64,000 nucleotides of DNA, from contig NZ_JAHWXN010000001.1 of NCBI RefSeq assembly GCF_023091245.1, positions 682,001 to 746,000 of the forward strand, in the 5' to 3' direction. Source of the DNA: Microbacterium croceum (GTDB lineage: Bacteria > Actinomycetota > Actinomycetes > Actinomycetales > Microbacteriaceae). The notes under the pieces are model-generated. The model was not told where the DNA came from. It made no database searches and worked only from the letters and a program-made list of their open reading frames with translations. A program made the position numbers and the translations under genes. Below, in pieces: positions 52,743 through 60,353 of the stretch. Numbering within the stretch: the stretch's first letter is position 1; each line of letters begins with the position of its first letter.

Positions 52743-53687
52743 ATGACCGCACAGCTGCACACTCCTCAGATCATTCTCGGAACCATGGACCACGGCACCC
52801 GTGTCGACGAATCCACCGCGTTCCGACTTCTCGACCGCTTCATCGAAGCCGGCGGCCACTGGCTCGACACCGCCAACTGCTACTCGTTCTGGAGCGACCC
52901 GACCGGTCTGGGCGGTGCCAGTGAACGCACGCTCGGTGCCTGGATGCGGGCGAACCCCGGCGTGCGTTCTGCCATCGGCCTCGCCACCAAGGTCCGGCAG
53001 GACCCGCTGGTCGCCCACTCGTGGCCGGAGAGCGCGGAGGGCCTCTCGTCCGACGCCATCAGGGCAGGACTCGACGGCAGCCTCGAACGTCTCGGCGTCG
53101 ATCACGTGGATCTGTTGTGGGCCCACGCGGAAGACCGGTCGGTCGATCTCGCCGAGACTGTCGCCGGCTTCGGAGAGGCGGTCGCCGAGGGGCGTGCCAC
53201 CCGCATCGGCGCGGCCAACCACGCGTCGTGGCGGGTGCAGCAGGCGCGCGAGCTCGCTCGCCGGCAGGGGGTGGCCGAGTGGTCGGCGCTGCAGCTGCGA
53301 CACTCCCTCGTGCAGCCCCGGCCGGGTACCACGGTCCCCGAAGCAGGCCACAAGCTCCTCGAGCCGGACGACCTCGACTTCGCCCACACAGAGGGCCTCG
53401 CGCTCTGGTGCTACACGCCCCTGCTGATGGGCGGATACACCCGCGCGGATCGCCCGTTCTCCGACGGCTATGCACACCCGGGAACGGATCGGGTGCTGCG
53501 TGTGCTCGACGAGGTCGCGCGCGAGGTCGGCGCGACGCCGAACCAGGTCGTGCTCGCCTGGCTGATGAGTCAGGGGATCTCGCCCCTGGTCGGGGCGAGC
53601 AGGGTGGAGCAGATCGACGAGGCCATGGGAGCGCGGGAGGTCACGCTGTCCGCGCACCAGCTCCGCCGATTCGGGGATGCCCGCTGA
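52743..53687 (+). CDS. Aldo/keto reductase
   Basis: 314 residues of the AKR barrel. Catalytic tetrad: Asp42 and Tyr47 in LDTANCYSFW, Lys in GLATKVRQDP and His in LLWAHAEDRSVDL. NADPH-dependent reduction of aldehydes or ketones is expected. Its leaderless start and MerR operator suggest induction by an aldehyde. Followed by a strong terminator. Confidence 0.9.
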   Translation: MTAQLHTPQIILGTMDHGTRVDESTAFRLLDRFIEAGGHWLDTANCYSFWSDPTGLGGASERTLGAWMRANPGVRSAIGLATKVRQDPLVAHSWPESAEGLSSDAIRAGLDGSLERLGVDHVDLLWAHAEDRSVDLAETVAGFGEAVAEGRATRIGAANHASWRVQQARELARRQGVAEWSALQLRHSLVQPRPGTTVPEAGHKLLEPDDLDFAHTEGLALWCYTPLLMGGYTRADRPFSDGYAHPGTDRVLRVLDEVAREVGATPNQVVLAWLMSQGISPLVGASRVEQIDEAMGAREVTLSAHQLRRFGDAR

Positions 53688-53742
53688 ACACGCACCTCGT
53701 CAGCGCGGCGGGGGATGCCAGCGCCATCGCCACACACGACGA

Positions 53743-53773
53743 AGGCCTCGGCGTCCCCACAACGCCGAGGCCT
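53743..53773 (+). terminator. Terminator of the aldo/keto reductase
   Basis: A perfect 12-bp stem (53743-53754 with 53762-53773) 55 bases after the stop. In the remaining region up to 53970 a second, imperfect stem (53837-53862) may end the opposite CHAT transcript; nothing else was seen. Confidence 0.7.
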
Positions 53774-53970
53774 CGCGAGCGCATCACGGCTGCATACCGC
53801 TGCACACTCTGAGCAGTTGGTGTCCGTGTCGTCTCGCACTCCCCAGTGCGCGAGACTCCGCGTTGACTGCGCCTCCCTCGTGCCTCGACCCTCCGAGGCC
53901 CTCCGCATGACACCTTCCGAAGAACAGGAGCGCCGACCCCCCGCGGTGATACACCGAATGGAGAAAAAGT

Positions 53971-56394
53971 TCAGAATCCGCTGCCGTGGCACTGGAACGG
54001 TGCGCGATGGCCGGTCGAGACGGATGCCGCGGCCAGAGCAGCAGCGGGGGTCACGCCGCGCGCGAGCTCGCCATGCACCGCGCTGAGCAGCTCGCACGCC
54101 ACGTCATCCGGCACCACCACCGGTGCCGCGATCACGCAGCGCGTTCCTGCGTGCAGCCAGACCCGTGTCATGCCGAGCGCCTCCTCGCCCCAGCGCACCG
54201 ACGAGCGGCCGAGCTCGCATGCCGAGAGGATCACGGTGTCCGGCACGGTCGGGATCAGGTCGACGTCGTAGCCGAACAGGGTGCCGTCGGTGAGCTCGAA
54301 ACCCGAGAACAGCGGGTTGTCGACGGCGTGGCGGCCGTGGGCGGCGATGTGCAGCAGGTCGCTCGTGCCGGCGAGGGTCGTGACGGCCGAGACGGTCGCC
54401 TCCGGTCCATGCAGCAGCACCGGGGATGTGCCCCACGCGGCGGCGGCGAGCCCGATCTCCTCGCCGGCCCGCGGCACGCGAGGGCCGGCGGCGAACCCGA
54501 TGCGGGCGCCGTTCTCTCCGGGGCGACGACGATCCGCGCTCCACCGCGAGACCGAGGTCGCGAGCGTGAACGGGGTGCCGTGCATGCCGGGGAGCATCGC
54601 CCAGGGCACTCCGGCGAGGATGCCGGGCGAGGTCACCACCAGCTGTCGCGCCGACCCGCGCACCGGTGCGAGGAGTTCGGCATCGAGCACGGCCAGGCGC
54701 GCGTCGAGCGAGCGGGCGATCACCTCGGCCATCGGCCCGCCGCGCGTGAGGGCGGCCACGTCGAGGTCGGCGCGCAGTCCGTCCAGCGCCGACTGCACAC
54801 GCGACAGCGACAGGTCGACGATGCGCGCAGCGGATGGCGTCACCACGACGCAGTGCAGCGCCGCGCCCGTGAACACGTAGGCGAGCACGGCGGTGTCCGC
54901 ATCGAGCAGGGCCGTGGTCTGGGCGAGGTCGACGCGTTCGTTCGTGCCCCCGGAGCCGGTCGAGGACCACTGCCGCTCCCGCACCCGATCGCGCAGTACC
55001 CGCACGCGGGCGTCGGTCGTCCAGTCCTGACCGGCGAGGTCGGCGCGCAGCATCCGCAGTTCGGCGAGATCCGTCGCGAGGGCGTCGTCGTGCGGAGGAC
55101 GCAGTGGCGCGACCTGTTGACTCAGATGCCGGGCGCGCTCGGACCAGGCGAACAGCGTCTCCGGATCGCGGGTGCGTGCCGCGGCGGTCAGCCCGGCGAA
55201 GACGAGCTCGCTCCCCTGCATCGCCACCGAGGCCTGCAGGTCGAGTGCGCCGAACGACTGCTGCCATCCCGTGAGCAGATCGAGTCCTGCGGCCGCGGCG
55301 CGCAGTGCATCGCGGGGACGCCCGGTCGCGGCGGCCCGCGCCGCCCGCACCTCGTGCACGCGCAGACGCAGCGGCGCGGGGGCGTCGTCGGCGACACTCG
55401 GCAGTCGTCCCCCGCCGTCTCGTCGTGCGCTGAGGCGCAGGGCCGTCGCCTCGGTGCGCAGCCCGGCGCGATCGAGGGCCGACGCCGTGCGCCTCACCTC
55501 GTCCTCGCTCGGGCGCCGTCGCGAGGCGCTGCTGAGCTGGGCCTCCAGCCGCACGGCGTCGGCCCGCGCCTCCCACCCGGCACTGCCCAGTGCCGCGAAC
55601 CGGCGCGCCGCGGTGCGTGCTGCGCGCTCGGCGGCGGTGACGTCGTGGCGCAGCAGCGAACGGGCGAGATGCAGCTCGGCCTCTCCCCGGGCCTGCCGCA
55701 TCCGCTGCGCGCCGAACCGCACCGCCACCTGGCCGAGCAGGGCTTCGGCCTCGGTGGTGAGACCCGCATCGCGCAGTACTTCGGCACGGTCGAGGTCGCT
55801 GATCGCCGCCGACAGGTCGCTCATCGCCGCGAGGGTCGGACGGGAGCGGGTCATGAGAGCCAGCGCCGTGACCAGGTCGCCGCCGAGCAACGCCGCGTAG
55901 CCGAGGTTGTGACGTGCCTCCGCGAGGGGCTCCGCGTCGCCGTTCGCCTCGTACACGGCGACTGCGCGCTGCAGATCGGCGACGCACGCCTCGAGGCGAT
56001 GCTGCTGCATCCGCAGCATCGAGCGGTTCATGAGGCAGTTCGCGAGCTCGGTCGTCTCGGTGCTCATCGCCTCGATGGAACGCGTGAGCATCGTCTCGGC
56101 CTCTTCCAGCCGTCCGGAGTGCATCAGCAGCGTGCCGAGCTGTCCGCTGAGCACTGCGACCGTCTCGTCACCGAGCCCATCGCGGTCGAGGGCCTCGCGG
56201 CAGAGGCGCTCGGCCTCCGCAGGCTCTCCGGTCTGTGCGAGCACGTACGCCCGGGTGCCATCGATGCGTGCGCGCAGGTCGGGGTCGTCGGTCCGAGCGG
56301 ATGCCGTCGCCAGCGCACGCCGGGCCGCCGCGAACCGTCGGGAGTTGGCCGCTTCGACCCCGCGCCGGTGCAGCTCTTGTGCGGACAGGGGCAT
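53971..56394 (-). CDS. TPR-CHAT protease
   Basis: 807 residues. N-terminal two thirds are helical repeats (TPR-like pairs, for example RRALATASARTDDPDLRARI, GQLGTLLMHSGRLEEAETML, LAEARHNLGYAALLGGDLV), the last 300 residues a CHAT domain (caspase family) with His near 686 (LLHIAAHGRHAV) and Cys near 726 (VILSACELG). Both catalytic residues are intact. No signal peptide. It is the last gene of a sigma / adaptor / subtilase / CHAT set and probably acts with the subtilase in a cleavage cascade. The ATG at 56394 gives the expected length; a much longer upstream frame is not supported. Activator and substrates are unknown. Confidence 0.88.
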   Translation of the reverse strand: MPLSAQELHRRGVEAANSRRFAAARRALATASARTDDPDLRARIDGTRAYVLAQTGEPAEAERLCREALDRDGLGDETVAVLSGQLGTLLMHSGRLEEAETMLTRSIEAMSTETTELANCLMNRSMLRMQQHRLEACVADLQRAVAVYEANGDAEPLAEARHNLGYAALLGGDLVTALALMTRSRPTLAAMSDLSAAISDLDRAEVLRDAGLTTEAEALLGQVAVRFGAQRMRQARGEAELHLARSLLRHDVTAAERAARTAARRFAALGSAGWEARADAVRLEAQLSSASRRRPSEDEVRRTASALDRAGLRTEATALRLSARRDGGGRLPSVADDAPAPLRLRVHEVRAARAAATGRPRDALRAAAAGLDLLTGWQQSFGALDLQASVAMQGSELVFAGLTAAARTRDPETLFAWSERARHLSQQVAPLRPPHDDALATDLAELRMLRADLAGQDWTTDARVRVLRDRVRERQWSSTGSGGTNERVDLAQTTALLDADTAVLAYVFTGAALHCVVVTPSAARIVDLSLSRVQSALDGLRADLDVAALTRGGPMAEVIARSLDARLAVLDAELLAPVRGSARQLVVTSPGILAGVPWAMLPGMHGTPFTLATSVSRWSADRRRPGENGARIGFAAGPRVPRAGEEIGLAAAAWGTSPVLLHGPEATVSAVTTLAGTSDLLHIAAHGRHAVDNPLFSGFELTDGTLFGYDVDLIPTVPDTVILSACELGRSSVRWGEEALGMTRVWLHAGTRCVIAAPVVVPDDVACELLSAVHGELARGVTPAAALAAASVSTGHRAPFQCHGSGF

Positions 56395-56526
56395 CGTCCC
56401 AGAATGCCGTGCCCCGCGCCCGGGCGGAAGGGCCGCGGACGTGTCCGGGCGGCGGCATCCGGGTTTCGTCGGCCCGCTCCCGCGTCCTGTCTCGGCATCC
56501 CGTCGTGCGTCCCGTCTTCTGCCCAC

Positions 56527-56602
56527 CTGCAGGAGGAATGACGGGATGCAGGAGGAATCGCCGTGGATTCCTCCTGCAGTCCGCGGCATCTCCTGCAGGT
56601 CG
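56527..56602. repeat. Intergenic palindromic element, TGCAGGA type (copy A3)
   Basis: TGCAGGA at 56528 and 56547 faces TCCTGCA at 56572 and 56591: spacings 19, 25 and 19. The inner pair extends to TGCAGGAGGAATC with GATTCCTCCTGCA. It sits between the CHAT and subtilase genes. No other feature in the 240-base gap was recognised. Confidence 0.88.
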
Positions 56603-56636
56603 CGCGGGTGCGCGGGCCGTGCGGCGGCGTGCGGGC

Positions 56637-58178
56637 TCAGTCCACAGGCGAAGGGAGAGCCGCCATGACGGCCTTGACGGCGGATGCCGCTTCGACCCGC
56701 CCGGCGCCGACGATGCCGAGGTGCGCGGCGATGAGGCCGGCGACGTACGGCGCCGCGAACGAGGTGCCGCTCCACACGGCGAAGCCGCCCCGGTAGTCGT
56801 CGGGATCGATCGTCTCGCGGTGCAGCCCGTCGACATCGGCCCTGGTCGTCGCCTGGGCTCCACCGACGAACGCCGGTGAGGTGCTGACCACGGCAGCGCC
56901 CGGTGCGTACACCCGCACCCAGGGGCCGACGTTCGAGAACAGGGCGACCGAGCGGCCCGACGGGTTCAGCGCGCCGACCGACACGTGCGGGGCGCCGCGA
57001 TCGGGTCCGATGCCGTTGTCGGCGCCGGGCCATGGCCACAGCGACGCCGGGAACGACGGGCGGTCGATCGCGTCGTTGCCCGCCGAGCACACGACCACGC
57101 ACCCCAGTTCGCGCGCCTTGGCGAGCAGGGCGTACAGGGTGCGGCTGAACTGACCGTCGACGGGGGTCTCGTGGTAGTACCCGAGCGACAGGTTGAGCAC
57201 GTCGATCGGATGCCCGGTCTTCGGGTTCTCCCGGTAGCGGCGCAGCAGCTCGATGACCTGAGCCAGGCTCTCGAGCAGGGAGCTCTCGTCCACGACCCCG
57301 AGCGCCCCGGCCACGCGGACCGAGACGATGTCGGCATCCGGTGCAGCCTGTCGGATGATGCCGGCGATGAAGGTGCCGTGACCGGCGACGGCGTCGATCT
57401 CTCCGTCGAGCTGCCCGTACAGGTCGGGGTAGCGCTCGGGGTCGGCGTCATCCGTGAGGCCGATGGGCACGCCATCGAGCTCCAGGTGCCGGGTCACGAT
57501 GTCGTCCGGCAGCCAGTCGTGCACCCCGCAGCCGGTGTCGAGCACCGCCACGACCGGCCGGCGGCCACGCTTCGGCGCAGGCCCGCGCCGCGGTGCGGGT
57601 CCGAGCCAGGTCACCGGCTGGCGTGCGCCCCTGCCCGGTTCGAGGTAGTCGTCGCTGCCGGCGCCTCGTCCTTCCACCGGGTTGGTGCGGCTGAACGGGT
57701 TCGTGCGGCTGAACGGGTTGGTGCGGCTGAACGGATTGAGTCCGACCGGGTCGATCGACAGCACATGCTCCAGACCGGTGCGCGGCATCACCGACCGCGA
57801 CATCCGGCGCGCGCGCTGCAGCACGCGCCAGGCGTCCGGTGCGACCGGGGACTCCCCGCGTCCCGGCTCGTCGGGCGTGGTCAGGCGCGCGCGCAGGAAC
57901 CCCGGCACTCCCGGCACGAGCTCGCGCGCGCCGCCCTCTGGCTGCTCGATCTCGAGCAGCCATCCGAAGCTGTCCGCGGCATCGCGCAGTGTGCGGATCT
58001 CGCGGTCATACGCTTCGTTGTCCTGCAGATCCTGCGTGATCAGCAGCCGTTCGGGGAGATAGGCGGTGGGGAAGGCACGGATGCCGTCCACGGGTTCCAG
58101 GCTCGGGTCGAGCGCGGTGCCCCGCCGGATCGATCCTTCCGCGCGGTCCTGCCAGGTCCACCCTCTGGGCTGCTCCAT
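56637..58178 (-). CDS. Cytoplasmic S8 (subtilisin-like) serine protease
   Basis: 513 residues without a signal peptide. N-terminal region (1-200) of unknown fold, three NPFSRT repeats (residues 148-165), then the subtilisin domain: Asp214 (VLDTGCGVH), His267 (GHGTFIAGI), Asn368 (SAGND) and Ser473 (SGTSFAAP). All catalytic residues are present. The repeat just ahead of the protease domain could be a processing or activation site. It belongs to the operon with the sigma factor and the CHAT protease, spaced 48 and 242 bases from its neighbours. Confidence 0.9.
   Translation of the reverse strand: MEQPRGWTWQDRAEGSIRRGTALDPSLEPVDGIRAFPTAYLPERLLITQDLQDNEAYDREIRTLRDAADSFGWLLEIEQPEGGARELVPGVPGFLRARLTTPDEPGRGESPVAPDAWRVLQRARRMSRSVMPRTGLEHVLSIDPVGLNPFSRTNPFSRTNPFSRTNPVEGRGAGSDDYLEPGRGARQPVTWLGPAPRRGPAPKRGRRPVVAVLDTGCGVHDWLPDDIVTRHLELDGVPIGLTDDADPERYPDLYGQLDGEIDAVAGHGTFIAGIIRQAAPDADIVSVRVAGALGVVDESSLLESLAQVIELLRRYRENPKTGHPIDVLNLSLGYYHETPVDGQFSRTLYALLAKARELGCVVVCSAGNDAIDRPSFPASLWPWPGADNGIGPDRGAPHVSVGALNPSGRSVALFSNVGPWVRVYAPGAAVVSTSPAFVGGAQATTRADVDGLHRETIDPDDYRGGFAVWSGTSFAAPYVAGLIAAHLGIVGAGRVEAASAVKAVMAALPSPVD
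57685..57738 (-). repeat. Three 18-bp repeats coding for NPFSRT
   Basis: GTGCGGCTGAACGGGTTC (plus strand) is repeated three times with one or two changes, coding for (NPFSRT)3 in the subtilase linker at residues 148-165. Confidence 0.85.
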
Positions 58179-58226
58179 CGGTCATCCTCTCCGTGCGGGT
58201 GGCCCCGCCCCTGCGCCCGAAGGCGT

Positions 58227-58685
58227 CTACAACTCGAACTGCGGCGTCGACAGCGTGCGGGGTTCCCCGTTCGCGCCGGTCGTCGTCAGATGCACCCGTG
58301 TGAGTCCGGGCGGTACCTCGTCGAAAGAGAAGCGTCCGGTCTCGGCGGGCTCCGTCGCGCGCGACCTCTCGCCCTGTACGAGCGTGATCTCGGCGGCGGC
58401 GGTGTCGACCCACCCGTCGACGCGTCGGCGCCCGGACGCCGTTGTCGTCACATGCAGCAGGATGCTGGTGACTCCGTCGCTGAACTGCAGGGTCAGCGCA
58501 TCGGCGTCTCCCCGCACCGAACCCAGCTCGCTCTCGACGAGGGTCAGCAGGGCGTACTCCTGGCTCAGCCCGTCGGAGGCGACCGCGGCGATCATGCGAT
58601 CGATCAGCGTCGCAGGCACGGGGTCGACCTCGCGCCAGAGCGCACGCAGCTGGGCGAAGACCTCGGCGTCGTCGTGGTCGCTCAT
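58227..58685 (-). CDS. Small two-part protein of the CHAT operon
   Basis: 152 residues. N-terminal helical part (VFAQLRALWREVDPVPATLI) and C-terminal beta part ending FSFDEVPPGLTRVHLTTTG, similar to carboxypeptidase-regulatory-like beta-sandwiches. It overlaps the sigma-factor stop by four bases, so it is tightly coupled to it. It may act as an anti-sigma or substrate/adaptor; no family was recognised with certainty. Confidence 0.6.
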   Translation of the reverse strand: MSDHDDAEVFAQLRALWREVDPVPATLIDRMIAAVASDGLSQEYALLTLVESELGSVRGDADALTLQFSDGVTSILLHVTTTASGRRRVDGWVDTAAAEITLVQGERSRATEPAETGRFSFDEVPPGLTRVHLTTTGANGEPRTLSTPQFEL

Positions 58686-59299
58686 GCGAGACCTCCTGCA
58701 CTCGGCGCGTCCAACAGGGCGCGGAGCTTGGCGAGGCAGCGCTGGCGGGTCGGACCGATGCTCCCGATCGGCATCACGAGGTCGGCGGCGAGGCGGGTGT
58801 AGTCGGGACGGTCGTCGAAGGCGATGACGCGCAGCAGTCGCTGGCAGCGCTCGGCCAGGCGTGTCACGGCCGCCCAGAGCCGCCGCTTCTCGTCGCTGAG
58901 CGTCGCGTGCTCCTCGGCCGATTGCTGCTCGGGGAGCAGGATGTCGAGGTCGTCCGTGTCGGTGGTCTCCACGCGGCCCTGCGCCTTGCCCACACGCCAG
59001 GCCTCCCGGCGGGCCGTGGTCGTCAGCCACGCGGAGACCGCCCGGGCGTCGGCGATGGAGGCATGCCCGCGCACCAACTGCAACCAGGTGGTCTGCACGA
59101 CGTCTTCCGCGAGGGTGCGTTCGAGCCCGTAGGCGCGCACGACGTGCCAGAGCACAGGCGTCATCAGACGCACGAGCTCGTCCATCGCGCGGCCATCGCC
59201 CTCTCGCCATGCGTCGAAGAGCTCGGCTGCCCGCTGCCAGCGCGCCGGCCCGTTCTCCGATGCAGGATCGAGTGCGGCGCCGGGTGCACCGTCGATCAT
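58682..59299 (-). CDS. ECF-type sigma factor
   Basis: About 205 residues. Region 2 (LFDAWREGDGRAMDELVRLM, TLAEDVVQTTWLQLVRG) and region 4 (RLLRVIAFDDRPDYTRLAAD, with recognition helix near SIGPTRQRCLAKLRAL). First gene of the CHAT operon. The start is uncertain: ATG 59299, ATG 59308 or ATG 59353 are in frame; 59299 is chosen because CACAAT lies six bases before it. The factor probably transcribes its own operon. Confidence 0.85.
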   Translation of the reverse strand: MIDGAPGAALDPASENGPARWQRAAELFDAWREGDGRAMDELVRLMTPVLWHVVRAYGLERTLAEDVVQTTWLQLVRGHASIADARAVSAWLTTTARREAWRVGKAQGRVETTDTDDLDILLPEQQSAEEHATLSDEKRRLWAAVTRLAERCQRLLRVIAFDDRPDYTRLAADLVMPIGSIGPTRQRCLAKLRALLDAPSAGGLA

Positions 59300-59404
59300 G
59301 AAGCCCATTGTGATCACATCTACCAGGAGCACGGCAAGGGCTTCCTGATACATCGGGTGTCACCGGGCGCTTCGGTATCCTTCCGCGGGGCGTGCCGTGC
59401 CGCT

Positions 59405-59475
59405 TGCAGGAGAAAGCGCGGAATGCAGGACCGTTTCGCGGCGAGTCATCCTGCAGGTCGAACATCCTCCTGCAG
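59405..59475. repeat. Intergenic palindromic element, TGCAGGA type (copy A4)
   Basis: TGCAGGA at 59405 and 59424 faces TCCTGCA at 59449 and 59468: spacings 19, 25 and 19. It lies in the divergent gap between the sigma factor and the SCO4848-type gene. Confidence 0.88.
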
Positions 59476-59531
59476 ACCGCGCGGATGACGGGGCACGCGG
59501 ATGCGGATGCCCGAGCCGATAGCGTGGAGTG

Positions 59532-59750
59532 GTGATCCCGCTCGCCATCGTGCTCTTCCTCAACGCCGCCTTCAACGCCGTCGTCTGGCCGCAGTTCTAC
59601 AAGCGGGTCGCGAAGGATCCGCGGGCCCGTGACGCGAACGGCAAGGCGACACCGTTCCTCACCGTGCACGTGGTACTGATCTCGATCGCCCTGGTGCTCG
59701 CGCTGGTCTCGGTGCTCGTCGGCATCGCCGCGCTCACAGGCGCACTGTAG
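59532..59750 (+). CDS. SCO4848 family membrane protein
   Basis: 72 residues with two helices (about residues 2-18 and 44-70) separated by a basic loop FYKRVAKDPRARDANG. Matches the SCO4848 family of two-helix actinobacterial proteins of unknown function. The GTG at 59532 has TAGCGT (59520-59525) six bases before it, giving a leaderless message; GTG 59529 is the alternative. Confidence 0.72.
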   Translation: MIPLAIVLFLNAAFNAVVWPQFYKRVAKDPRARDANGKATPFLTVHVVLISIALVLALVSVLVGIAALTGAL

Positions 59751-59799
59751 GCGGGCCAGCCCTGGCGCTCAGTCCTGAGCGACCGTAGCCCGGTCAGAG

Positions 59800-59869
59800 C
59801 TTCGGAGTTCACGGGTGACGCGCCGACATCCGGTGTCGATCCCCGGCGTGTCGCTGACGATCTCCGAAG
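59800..59869. repeat. Intergenic palindromic element, CTTCGGAG type (copy D)
   Basis: Outer arms CTTCGGAG (59800-59807) and CTCCGAAG (59862-59869) are perfect; inner arms ACGCGCCG (59818-59825) and CGGCGTGT (59844-59851) pair at seven of eight positions. Outer and inner distances equal those of the TGCAGGA-type elements: 57 bases between the GGA end of arm 1 and the TCC start of arm 4, and an 18-base centre. Confidence 0.65.
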
Positions 59870-59922
59870 TTGTGTCCGGGGCGGCGGATGCTCGGAGCTC
59901 TCCCCCACGAGGGCGGGGCCGG

Positions 59923-60294
59923 TCAGTGCTCGCGCTCTGCCAGCGTGCGGCGCAGGGCGGGCCCGAACAGCTGGATGAGTGCAGCCACGACGGCCCAGAG
60001 TACGAGCGCCGTCAGCGCGACATCGCCGACGAGAGCGAGCCAGTCCACGGTCGTCGCCACCGGATCGACCCGGTCGCCCACGATCTCGACCGTAGTGGGA
60101 TAGTCGGCGGGCTGGTACCGGCTGAGATCCTGGTGATACCAGGGGATCGGCCATCCGAAGGCCACGTCGCGCAGCTGCGAGGGCGAGTGCACCGTCACGG
60201 GGATCAGTTGCGCGATCGTCCAGGTGATGGCGAGGGCGGCGGCGAGGAGTCCGGATGCCTGCACGGCGATCGCCGGCCATCGTCGTCCCTGCAT
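59923..60294 (-). CDS. Small membrane protein with two helices
   Basis: 123 residues, helices near residues 8-30 and 85-108, and a central outside loop (WPIPWYHQDLSRYQPADYP). RBS GAGGAGGAGCG. No known family. Its neighbours are an MFS gene (same strand) and the SCO4848 gene (converging). Confidence 0.6.
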   Translation of the reverse strand: MQGRRWPAIAVQASGLLAAALAITWTIAQLIPVTVHSPSQLRDVAFGWPIPWYHQDLSRYQPADYPTTVEIVGDRVDPVATTVDWLALVGDVALTALVLWAVVAALIQLFGPALRRTLAEREH

Positions 60295-60353
60295 CGCTCC
60301 TCCTCAGGCCGCTGCCGCCCACACGCCACCCTAGAGGAGCCCGGTGCGATGCC

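Noticed and set aside
56395-57102. Long N-terminal extension of the CHAT gene
   Set aside because: The frame overlaps the subtilase gene on the same strand and contains the palindromic element; no ribosome site, and its sequence looks like shadow coding.
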